NCBI GenBank assembly: GCA_902768825.1
Contig: CACXMR010000036.1
Span: forward strand, 1-51,893
Length of the DNA: 51,893 bases
Direction: 5' to 3'
Source: an uncultured Ruminococcus sp.
GTDB lineage: Bacteria > Bacillota > Clostridia > Oscillospirales > Acutalibacteraceae
In this document: positions 36,030 to 43,077 of the stretch, piece by piece
Layout of the letters: each line of letters starts with the position of its first letter
Position numbering within the stretch: the first letter of the stretch is position 1
Program-made: the position numbers and the translations under genes
The notes under the pieces: generated by a model
Databases searched by the model: none
What the model was told of the DNA's origin: nothing
Seen by the model: only the letters and a program-made list of their open reading frames with translations

Positions 36030-37055
36030 TCATAGAATTATCATAGCATCTCCAAAACTGAAGAACCTGTATTTTTCTCTGACGGCAGTATTATAAGCGT
36101 TCATGATGTTGTCAAAGCCCGCAAAGGCGGATACCAGCATAATCAAAGTGCTTTCCGGAAGATGAAAGTTAGTTATCAGTCCGTCGATGACCTCAAAATT
36201 GAAGCCCGGATAAATGAATATGTCAGTCCAGCCCTCGCTTGCCCGGATGCAGCCCTCTTTTTTGGCAACGGTTTCGAGAGTGCGGCAGCTTGTGGTGCCG
36301 ACGGAGATCACCCGGCCGCCGTTTTGCTTTGTCTCATTGATCAGGCGGGCAGTCTCCTCGCTCATCTCGTAGTGCTCTGAGTGCATTTTATGCTTTGTCA
36401 CGTCCTCCACCTTAACAGGCCGGAAGGTGCCAAGACCAACGTGAAGGGTCACAAAACCGATCTTCACGCCCTTTGCCTGTGCTTTGGCAAGAAGCTCCTT
36501 TGTAAAGTGCAGTCCGGCAGTAGGCGCAGCAGCAGAACCTCTTTCACGGCTGTAGACGGTCTGGTAACGCTCCTGATCCTCAAGCTTTTCGTGAATGTAT
36601 GGCGGCAGGGGCATCTGACCAAGCTGATCAAGCGCCGCATAAAAGCTGCCCTCGCAGGCAAAATCCACGATCCTGTTGCCGTCCTCGGTCACGTCGGCAA
36701 CGGTGCAGGTCATCACTCCGCCGCCAAAAACAAATTCAGTGCCGGGCTTTGCCTTACGACCGGGCTTTGTGAGAGTTTCCCAGCGATTGCCGCCTAAATT
36801 TTTCAGCAGCAGGAACTCTACCCTTGCTCCGGAATCCTTCTTCTCTCCGAAGATCCTTGCCGGCAGCACCCTCGAATCATTCAGTATCAGGCAGTCGCCC
36901 TCCCTGAGGTGATCGAGAATATCATAAAAATGCTCGTGGGAAAGCTCCCCTGTTTTTCTGTCCATGACTAAAAGCCGTGAGCTGTCACGGGGTTCAGCGG
37001 GGGTCTGGGCGATGAGCTCCTCAGGAAGGTCATAGTAAAAATCACTTGTTTTCAT
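36030..37055 (-). CDS. queA: tRNA preQ1(34) S-adenosylmethionine ribosyltransferase-isomerase
   Basis: 341 aa, full length. It transfers and isomerises the ribosyl group of SAM onto preQ1 in tRNA to give epoxyqueuosine. The N-terminal [39 protein letters not shown] and [17 protein letters not shown] are family signatures. AAAGG lies ten bases before the ATG at 37055. It has its own promoter; no other queuosine genes are in view. Confidence 0.97.
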   Translation of the reverse strand: MKTSDFYYDLPEELIAQTPAEPRDSSRLLVMDRKTGELSHEHFYDILDHLREGDCLILNDSRVLPARIFGEKKDSGARVEFLLLKNLGGNRWETLTKPGRKAKPGTEFVFGGGVMTCTVADVTEDGNRIVDFACEGSFYAALDQLGQMPLPPYIHEKLEDQERYQTVYSRERGSAAAPTAGLHFTKELLAKAQAKGVKIGFVTLHVGLGTFRPVKVEDVTKHKMHSEHYEMSEETARLINETKQNGGRVISVGTTSCRTLETVAKKEGCIRASEGWTDIFIYPGFNFEVIDGLITNFHLPESTLIMLVSAFAGFDNIMNAYNTAVREKYRFFSFGDAMIIL

Positions 37056-37091
37056 AGGAAACTATCCTTTCTCAATTTCATAACAATAACC

Positions 37092-37119
37092 ATTATACAC
37101 AAACCTGCGCAAATTGCAA
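37092..37119 (-). promoter_or_regulatory. Promoter of queA
   Basis: Minus-strand TTGCAA (37114-37119), a 16-base spacer and TATAAT (37092-37097). Confidence 0.7.
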
Positions 37120-37162
37120 GACGGCTATCACAGCCAGAGCCACATTCCATGCATAGCCTTGT

Positions 37163-38026
37163 TCATAAGTAATCATCCCACTCAGGACCCAGCATTCCGG
37201 TGTCCTCATATTCACGCAGGTCGTAGGCAGGCTTGACAGAACGCTCCTTCCGGTACTTTCCCATCTGGTCATCCTCACAAAGCCACATATCCACATAGGC
37301 CTTTGCGGCCTTGACACAGCCCTGCTTGTGGGGATTGGCTGTCAGGTAGCTCCTCAGCTTGTCAAGAGACTTATCCACGTCCATCTCAGGGTATGTGTGT
37401 GTAAATTCATCGTAATCCTCCCGGGGAAGAACGTAGGTGCCGTTTTTGCAGGGAATTGAAAAGGCGCTCATACACACTTTACTTTCCTTTACTTTACTTT
37501 CCTTTACTTTACTTTCCTTTACTTTACTTTGTGGGATAACTTCTGCATTTACTTTAGTTTCTGTTACAAAAACCCCCGTTTCTGCAGCAGAAACTGACTC
37601 GGAGTGTGCACTTTTTAAAGCCGCTTGAGATTCTTCTTCCTCAAGCAGCCAATATTTTGATTTATCGACCTTGTTCCTAACAGTCACTTCGGAGTAGCGT
37701 CGCTGAATTCCAACAGAGGTTATAACAGATTGCTGCAGGAGGGCATGATCTATCAGTCCTATATCCGCACAATACTGAATAACTTGTAACACAAGGCTTT
37801 TGTCTTTTATCCACCTGTTCCCGATAATCCGGATGATCTGAGATACCAGTTTATCTATAGGAACCTCCAGATAATAACCGTTTTTGTAAACCTGACAAAG
37901 AATGATGTCGTAAATGCAAATGCCAAAGGGGCCGTACTCGTTCAGCAGGTCCATTATCTTATAGTCATCCCAGAAGTCCACATCCTTCGGAAAGTAGTCA
38001 AGTCCAATTTTTCTCGGACGTCCCAT
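37163..38026 (-). CDS. DUF4373 (Lin1244/Lin1753-like) domain protein
   Basis: 287 aa. The N-terminal MGRPRKIGLDYFPKDVDFW and the FGICIYDIILCQVY segment (to about 130) match DUF4373, found at the N-terminus of phage and plasmid replication-type proteins. The middle holds three and a half copies of KVKES (15-bp DNA repeats, 37468-37530). The C-terminal YDEFTHTYPEMDVDKSLDKL looks helical and DnaD-like. No other phage gene is close, so it is either a remnant or a domesticated replication-linked protein. The ATG at 38026 has GGAGG five bases upstream, directly beside a GCGGTAGCTTGCCGC-like repeat palindrome. Confidence 0.8.
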   Translation of the reverse strand: MGRPRKIGLDYFPKDVDFWDDYKIMDLLNEYGPFGICIYDIILCQVYKNGYYLEVPIDKLVSQIIRIIGNRWIKDKSLVLQVIQYCADIGLIDHALLQQSVITSVGIQRRYSEVTVRNKVDKSKYWLLEEEESQAALKSAHSESVSAAETGVFVTETKVNAEVIPQSKVKESKVKESKVKESKVCMSAFSIPCKNGTYVLPREDYDEFTHTYPEMDVDKSLDKLRSYLTANPHKQGCVKAAKAYVDMWLCEDDQMGKYRKERSVKPAYDLREYEDTGMLGPEWDDYL

Positions 38027-38044
38027 AATTACCTCCTGCGGCAA

Positions 38045-38263
38045 GCTACCGACTTCTGTTATTAAAAAGTACTTTTCAACCTACAGGTAAAAGCAGGGTT
38101 TTTTTGACCTCTAAAGGTCAACTTTTTGGAAAAAAATTTTTTGCTCTTCCTTCAGCTCAGGTCTTTTGGGTAAAAAAACGGTCAGACTCGTCAAGCATTT
38201 TCAGATAATTCTCATCGTGCATATCGGTGTCATTCAGTAATGCTTCTCACAATAATATTCATA
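38045..38263. other. Gap between rsgA and the DUF4373 gene
   Basis: No convincing gene. A 21-codon minus-strand reading frame (about 38157-38222, starting MHDENYLKML) looks protein-like but lacks a ribosome site. A dyad TTGACC / GGTCAA (38104-38121) is flanked by T runs on the plus strand, and an AAAAGTACTTTT palindrome lies near 38070. Confidence 0.4.
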
Positions 38264-39301
38264 TCAATACACCTCTTTCTTCTTTTTTCTCTCGTTGATG
38301 GTGACAGTCTTGAAAAACTGTTCCTTTTGTCTGCGGTATTCGGCTGAGTCGCCGCTGTATTTTGCTTCGGCTTTTATTTTTTTGTAGCTCTCAAAGCGTT
38401 TTTCTTCCAGCTCACCCTTTTGGATGGCTTCACGCACAGCACAGCCGGGTTCGTTCTGGTGCCTGCAGTCACGGAATTTACAGCACTGCGCCAGGGCTTC
38501 AATATCCGAAAAGGCTCCGCTTAGTCCCTCGATGACGTCCCACATCCCCAGCTCACGCATTCCGGGAGTGTCGATGATCATTACCCCGTTTTGGAGCATG
38601 ACAAGCTGACGGTGAGTTGTGGTGTGTCTGCCTTTGCTGTCGTCCTCACGGATGCCGCCCTCGTCCATGATCCTTTCCCCAGCAAGGGCGTTGACAAGGC
38701 TTGATTTGCCCACACCCGACGAACCCAGAAAAACCAGGGTCTTGCCCTTTTGGAGATAGGGCGACAGCTCATTCATTCCGTAGCCGGTCTTGGCGCTGAC
38801 AATGCAGAGCCTTACACCCTCTGCGGCACTGCTTGCTTCGATTATATAGGGCAGATAATCCTCAGTCAGGTCAGCCTTTGTGAGCAGGATCACAGGCTCA
38901 GCCTTTGACTGGCGGGCGGCGGTGAGATATCGCTCCAGCCGCTTGGGGTTGAAGTCGTGGTTCATGGACTGCATGATGAACACATAGTCAAAGTTTGCCG
39001 CAACAGCCTGCTCACCCCTGCCCTTGTCGGGGTCACGGCGTGAAAAGTAGCTTTTGCGGCGCAGGGTCTTGAAGATCCGGCTGTCACCGTCAGGGTTGTA
39101 TTCTATGAGCACAAAGTCCCCCACAGTGGGAAAGCTCTCTCCCTCGTGGTAATATTCCCTGCCCTTGAGCACTGCATAGCCTTCGCCATAGTCCGACACT
39201 ATTCCGAAGCGTCCCTTGTGAACGGCAGTGATACGTGCAGGAGTTCCGCTGATATTTTCACTTTCGTTAGTTAATTCAAATCCGTAATCTTTGATATTCA
39301 A
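38264..39301 (-). CDS. rsgA: Ribosome small-subunit-dependent GTPase RsgA
   Basis: 345 aa, starting at TTG 39301 with GGAGG eight bases upstream; the longer ORF to 39388 would start inside terminator T2. An N-terminal OB domain, a circularly permuted GTPase (LLTKADL before GSSGVGKSSL before DTPGMRELG) and a zinc motif (CKFRDCRHQNEPGC) are intact. RsgA releases late 30S assembly factors and binds the decoding site. In most Firmicutes it follows prpC-prkC; here it stands alone behind a long leader with an upstream ORF and two terminators, which suggests an accessory or stress-regulated copy. Confidence 0.94.
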   Translation of the reverse strand: MNIKDYGFELTNESENISGTPARITAVHKGRFGIVSDYGEGYAVLKGREYYHEGESFPTVGDFVLIEYNPDGDSRIFKTLRRKSYFSRRDPDKGRGEQAVAANFDYVFIMQSMNHDFNPKRLERYLTAARQSKAEPVILLTKADLTEDYLPYIIEASSAAEGVRLCIVSAKTGYGMNELSPYLQKGKTLVFLGSSGVGKSSLVNALAGERIMDEGGIREDDSKGRHTTTHRQLVMLQNGVMIIDTPGMRELGMWDVIEGLSGAFSDIEALAQCCKFRDCRHQNEPGCAVREAIQKGELEEKRFESYKKIKAEAKYSGDSAEYRRQKEQFFKTVTINERKKKKEVY

Positions 39302-39366
39302 TGCTTGTTCCTCCGATTTCAGTTTATTGTCTGTAAAACGCTTTCCCCTGCTAACTGAAATTGGGC

Positions 39367-39409
39367 GCAAAAATGCCGCAGAAAGCAACCCTCATGGGAT
39401 CTCTGCGGC
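39367..39409 (-). terminator. Leader terminator T2
   Basis: Minus-strand GCCGCAGA pairs with TCTGCGGC (39375-39409), followed by ATTTTTGC. It lies between T1 and rsgA. Confidence 0.7.
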
Positions 39410-39420
39410 TGAAAGGCATA

Positions 39421-39449
39421 TAAAAAGCACACCCCTTTATGAGTGTGCT
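39421..39449 (-). terminator. Leader terminator T1
   Basis: Minus-strand AGCACAC pairs with GTGTGCT (39426-39449), followed by TTTTTATATG. It lies about 95 bases after the upstream ORF stop. Confidence 0.8.
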
Positions 39450-39543
39450 GAATAATCAGTCATTGATCACGAAAGGTTCCTCAAAACGGCACGACAACAG
39501 AAGGGACCCTGTCCCCTGATCTGAAAACCATGCCAATATTCAG

Positions 39544-39573
39544 TTAGCAGACAAATACCTCTTTAACAATCAT
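39544..39573 (-). CDS. Nine-codon leader peptide upstream of rsgA
   Basis: The frame reads MIVKEVFVC and stops at TAA. AAAGGAG lies seven bases before the ATG, a better ribosome site than that of rsgA itself. The peptide is too short for a protein function; its position before two terminators, with its stop codon inside the long-range pairing arm, fits a ribosome-stalling sensor. Confidence 0.65.
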   Translation of the reverse strand: MIVKEVFVC

Positions 39574-39627
39574 ATTCGTGCTCCTTTCTCGTTTGCCGAT
39601 AAGCTTAGCAGGCAAACCTTCAGGCTG

Positions 39628-39656
39628 AGTATATCATCATATTATTCTTTTGTCAA
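39628..39656 (-). promoter_or_regulatory. Strong promoter of the rsgA leader
   Basis: Minus-strand TTGACA (39651-39656), a 17-base spacer and TATACT (39628-39633), one base from consensus. Confidence 0.85.
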
Positions 39657-39715
39657 TAGATTTATTCACTCCGGGTCTGAGGGGCAGAGCCTCTGCGGTC
39701 AGACGGGGTTTTGGG

Positions 39716-39748
39716 CAAAAAAACAGAGGAAGAATAATCCTTCCTCTG
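39716..39748 (-). terminator. Terminator of the NRPS operon
   Basis: Minus-strand CAGAGGAAGGA pairs with TCTTCCTCTG (39724-39748) and is followed by seven T. It lies 28 bases after the STAS stop. Confidence 0.9.
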
Positions 39749-39776
39749 GTGTGAAGCTCATTACTTTCAGCCGTTA

Positions 39777-40073
39777 TTACTGGATTTTGAGATACTCTGA
39801 GAAGCCTGTGATCTTAAATATCTCCATGACCATATGGTTGACATTGGTGATAACAAGACCTCCCTTGTCCTCCATCAGGTCGTTGGCGTTGAGGATCGCC
39901 CTGAGAGCGGCAGAGCTGACATATTCTACCCCTGCCATGTCAAGGATCAGGGTGTCGCTGTCCTTTCCGATCTCGTTGATCTTCTCTTCAAACTCCGTCA
40001 CCGTAGCATGGTCGATCTTTCCCTCCGGCGCTATTACCGGTGAGCCTTCTTTTTCATAAACCTTGATTTTCAT
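39777..40073 (-). CDS. STAS-domain anti-sigma-factor antagonist-like protein
   Basis: 98 aa, a single STAS domain of SpoIIAA/RsbV size. LILDMAGVEYVSSAALRAI contains the conserved serine (about Ser54) that RsbW-like kinases phosphorylate and SpoIIE-like phosphatases dephosphorylate. AAAGGAG lies eight bases before the ATG. It is the last gene of the NRPS operon, 16 bases after the CapA gene, and is the predicted shared substrate of the two HATPase domains and the phosphatase upstream. No sigma factor gene is visible. Confidence 0.93.
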   Translation of the reverse strand: MKIKVYEKEGSPVIAPEGKIDHATVTEFEEKINEIGKDSDTLILDMAGVEYVSSAALRAILNANDLMEDKGGLVITNVNHMVMEIFKITGFSEYLKIQ

Positions 40074-40089
40074 TATACTATCTCCTTTA

Positions 40090-41259
40090 TTATTTTTCTT
40101 TGAGCAGGTCGCTGATAATTGTTTTGCCTATCTCATTAAATTCTTCGTTTCGCAAGAAAGTCAGAATAGCTCTGAGATAAGGCTTTGGATAAAGGGACAC
40201 AAGATAGTCCTTCAGCTCTGAAGGGGACAGCTCACTGCGCTTTTTGGCAAGCTCCGGGTCTGTGCCCCTTAACGTCAGGAGAAACTGGGTAAGCCAATTC
40301 TGACAGTCCTTGCTGAAGTACTGTTCAAACTCCTCCTTTGCCCTGCTGTCGCCGCTGAGCAGTGCGTCGTGGACTCTGCTTCGGGCATAATACTCCGTCA
40401 GATCCTGGTTTTCATCATATACACAGCCCTTTTCGGTGCGGATTATCCGATGGGGCTTTGCCGTGAAGCCATTGTCCGTCAGGTCAAGCTCAAGCACAAG
40501 GCCTTCAGCAAGAAGCGGCGTGACGTCACTGCGGAAATGAAAGCAGAAATTGCCCTGACCGTAAAGCAGATAGGCACCCTTGTATCGTTCCTCCTCGCCG
40601 ATGGCATGGGTGTGCTGGGAGATCACTACATCGGCGCCGCTGTCAGCCATGCGGTGAAAGCGCTTTCGCATAACTTCGCTGTTGTAGTGGGTGCCCTCGA
40701 TGCCGCCGTGATAAAACACGATAAGAAAATCACAGCTTGCTTTCAGCTCTTTCAGTTCGCCGCAGACACGGTACTCATCATAAAGATTTACACCTGGATG
40801 ATTTTCGAGGGGGGCATTGTCAAAGCGCTCGGTCACGTTGTAGAGAACGATCCGCCTGTCCCCGTCAGTATAGCTGACATGGGTTTTGACAGAGGAAGCG
40901 TCGTCTCCCCAGCCAAAATAGATTATGCCGTTCTGGTCAAGGGTCCTGCAGGTATCAATGTATCCCTGTCTGCCGTTATCCATGGAATGGGTGTTGCCAA
41001 GGGTAGCATAGTTAATGCCAAGCTCCTTTATCGCCTTTATGGTGGAAACAGGCGCCTTGATCACAGGTCCGGTTTTTTCTATGGGAGAATCGCCGTCAGT
41101 AAAACAGCCCTCAAAGTTGCAGATCCGAAGGTCTGCCGATGAGAACAGTTCGCATAGCCTGTCGCCAAAGAGCGCCGATGGGTCTCCGGCGGAAAACAGC
41201 TCATAATTGCAGGGCATGGGCATCAGGTCTCCCGCAATTATTATTTTGGTGTTTTTCAT
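40090..41259 (-). CDS. CapA-family (PgsA-type) metallophosphatase-fold protein
   Basis: 389 aa. The N-terminal KIIIAGDLMPMPCNYELF, FEGCFTDGD, ATLGNTHSMD, VFYHGGIE and VISQHTHAI segments match the CapA fold of poly-gamma-glutamate synthesis proteins. Here there is no obvious signal peptide or TM anchor, unlike classical CapA, so it may act in the cytoplasm. An alpha-helical C-terminus (about 295-389) is extra. Its place between the phosphatase (5 bases away) and STAS (16 bases) genes suggests a role in product tailoring, hydrolysis or immunity; that is inference. Confidence 0.85.
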   Translation of the reverse strand: MKNTKIIIAGDLMPMPCNYELFSAGDPSALFGDRLCELFSSADLRICNFEGCFTDGDSPIEKTGPVIKAPVSTIKAIKELGINYATLGNTHSMDNGRQGYIDTCRTLDQNGIIYFGWGDDASSVKTHVSYTDGDRRIVLYNVTERFDNAPLENHPGVNLYDEYRVCGELKELKASCDFLIVFYHGGIEGTHYNSEVMRKRFHRMADSGADVVISQHTHAIGEEERYKGAYLLYGQGNFCFHFRSDVTPLLAEGLVLELDLTDNGFTAKPHRIIRTEKGCVYDENQDLTEYYARSRVHDALLSGDSRAKEEFEQYFSKDCQNWLTQFLLTLRGTDPELAKKRSELSPSELKDYLVSLYPKPYLRAILTFLRNEEFNEIGKTIISDLLKEK

Positions 41260-41264
41260 TCTCG

Positions 41265-43061
41265 TCAGAACTCCTTTTCGATAGTCAGCATATTCTGACC
41301 GTCACAATATTTGTAGCTCACATCAGTCATCAGCTTTTTGACGATGAAAATGCCAAGGCCTCCCGGTTTTCTTTCGCTGAGGGGGGCGGAAACGTCAGGC
41401 ACCTTTGCGTTGAGAGGGTTAAAGGGCCTTCCTCCGTCCTTAAAGACTATGGTGATCCGTCTGTCACGGTGACGGGTCATTATCTCTACCTGTCCGCCGT
41501 CAGTATAAGCATAGGACTCGATGTTTGCCAGAATCTCAGAGGATGCAACGGATATCTGTCCGATCACCTGGTCGCCGCACCCCGCTGTACGGCAGTGCTC
41601 TTCTATATACTTTATCACATCATAAAAGGTCTCTTTATTCAGGGAGAATATCCGGCTCTCCATGGGCACCTCGTCAAGATAATCCCTGAAGGTCAGGGCA
41701 AGCATTGTTTCGTCATCAAAACGCTCCCTGCCCTGCTCAAAGCCTTCGATCTCGTTCCTTATCGTCCGGATGGTGCCTGCACTGTCGGCGTCTCCCCCGG
41801 TGCTGAGGATGCGAAGCAGTCTTTCGTCACCAAACATTTCCCCCTCAGGCGAGCGGGACTCTGTCACTCCGTCGGTGTAGAGCAGTATCCTGTCACCGGG
41901 CATAAGCCTGAGATGCTGTTCGGTATACTTTACAAGCCGCTTTCTGCCAAGCACAAAGCAGGGATTTGATACAACAAACTCAGGCTCCCTGCCCTTGCGA
42001 AGCAACACGGGATAGTTATGGCCGGCGTTGGAATAGGACAGATGACCGTTGGAGAGATCAACTATTCCCATCCAGCAGGTAACAAAAAACTTCTGAGGGT
42101 TTGACCTGAAAAGATATCGCCCTGTGTGTTCAAAGACCTTGTCGGCAGTCATGCCGGACTGGGCATAGACCTTGATAAGCGTCTTGGTCAGGGTCATAAA
42201 CATGGCGGCGGCGGTTCCGTGACCTGACACATCGCCGATGACGATCGCCAGATGGGTTTCGTCCGTCATAAAAAAGTCGTAAAAGTCGCCCCCTACCTCT
42301 GAAGCCGGAGTCATGTCCGCATAAACCGAAAAGCTCTCGTTGTCGGGAAAGTCGTTGTCCAGCATTCCATTCTGGATCTTTTTTGCAAGGTCAAGCTCCG
42401 TATCGATAGAGGTCTTTTTGTGGATGATCTCCGCCTGCTTGCTGTAGAACAGTCTTCCGTTGATGGACATATAGATGACCACACAAAGCACTATCCCCAG
42501 CACAAACATCGGGGCTATCCTGGTTTTCCAGAAGGACGGGGAGCAGAGAAGGGAAAAATCAAAGGCCTTTGAGATGAGCATGGGCACGTCGGATATCTGA
42601 AGCTGTGACAGCTCCTGCTTGGTAAATTCGGTGGTGTTGAGCATGACAATCTGCTCCAGCACAAAGGACACTGCCGAGGTGATAAGCGTATATCTGGGGT
42701 TATAGAAAAACACACTGAAAAACGGCGGCACGATGAACATAATAAGCAGTGCGTCTCGCTGGGTCACACTGACGATGCACACCGACAGCACGATTACCGC
42801 AAAGTTGATATATTTGGTGGAAGGGTGGTATTTTTTGCGGGTAGCCAGGTTGTAGATTATTACCGCTGTAAACATCAGGATCGGCAGTCCCAGGAATACC
42901 CAGACCAACTGCCTGTAATAATTCAGCACGGCGTGTATCACCAGGGCGGCGTCAAGAAAGATAAATGCCAGCACGGATATGAAATTCATGCGCTGTTCGT
43001 TTTTTTGGAGCATGGCAACGGTGTAGGAGCTTAACTCATTTTTGGGTGGTTGTTTTTTCAT
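41265..43061 (-). CDS. Membrane SpoIIE/RsbU-type PP2C phosphatase fused to an RsbW-like HATPase domain
   Basis: 598 aa from the ATG at 43061 (a GTG at 43067 is also possible). Six or seven TM helices occupy about 25-205. The PP2C domain (about 215-440) carries EVGGDFYD, GDVSGHGTAAAMFM, SNAGHNYPV and YTDGVTES, the metal-binding acidic residues of SpoIIE and RsbU. The C-terminal HATPase domain (about 465-598) has an N box SSEILANIESYA, KDGGRPFNP and GGLGIFIVKKL. One chain thus combines a phosphatase for STAS proteins and a potential kinase for them, under a membrane sensor. It lies 10 bases after the MATE gene. Confidence 0.93.
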   Translation of the reverse strand: MKKQPPKNELSSYTVAMLQKNEQRMNFISVLAFIFLDAALVIHAVLNYYRQLVWVFLGLPILMFTAVIIYNLATRKKYHPSTKYINFAVIVLSVCIVSVTQRDALLIMFIVPPFFSVFFYNPRYTLITSAVSFVLEQIVMLNTTEFTKQELSQLQISDVPMLISKAFDFSLLCSPSFWKTRIAPMFVLGIVLCVVIYMSINGRLFYSKQAEIIHKKTSIDTELDLAKKIQNGMLDNDFPDNESFSVYADMTPASEVGGDFYDFFMTDETHLAIVIGDVSGHGTAAAMFMTLTKTLIKVYAQSGMTADKVFEHTGRYLFRSNPQKFFVTCWMGIVDLSNGHLSYSNAGHNYPVLLRKGREPEFVVSNPCFVLGRKRLVKYTEQHLRLMPGDRILLYTDGVTESRSPEGEMFGDERLLRILSTGGDADSAGTIRTIRNEIEGFEQGRERFDDETMLALTFRDYLDEVPMESRIFSLNKETFYDVIKYIEEHCRTAGCGDQVIGQISVASSEILANIESYAYTDGGQVEIMTRHRDRRITIVFKDGGRPFNPLNAKVPDVSAPLSERKPGGLGIFIVKKLMTDVSYKYCDGQNMLTIEKEF

Positions 43062-43077
43062 GCACACATCGCCCCTG

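Larger units (their letters stand above)
39310..39620 (-). promoter_or_regulatory. Attenuator-like leader RNA of rsgA
   Basis: From the predicted start at about 39621 the leader contains, in order: a GTTTGCC / GGCAAAC hairpin, a ribosome site and a nine-codon ORF, a GGGAC / GTCCC hairpin, terminator T1 (39421-39449), terminator T2 (39367-39409) and a hairpin one base before the rsgA ribosome site. The stop region of the ORF (39533-39550) can pair over 17 bp, one bulge, with 39348-39364. That excludes the last hairpin, whose arms are 39316-39324 and 39353-39361. Confidence 0.7.

Noticed and set aside
36381-36797. Long plus-strand frames opposite queA, NRPS (49317-50183, 45564-46850) and CapA (40369-41142)
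   Set aside because: They are shadows of strongly supported genes, lack ribosome sites and show no domain signatures.
38157-38222. 21-codon frame MHDENYLKML... after rsgA
   Set aside because: It reads like protein but has no ribosome site and no recognised relatives; kept only as a remark on the gap.
39302-39388. N-terminal extension of RsgA to 39388
   Set aside because: That start lies inside terminator T2, while GGAGG is correctly spaced for the TTG at 39301.
39348-39550. The 12-bp inverted repeat around the rsgA leader as ends of a small insertion element
   Set aside because: No transposase, no target duplication, and the arms overlap the ORF stop and ribosome-site hairpin, which fits RNA regulation better.
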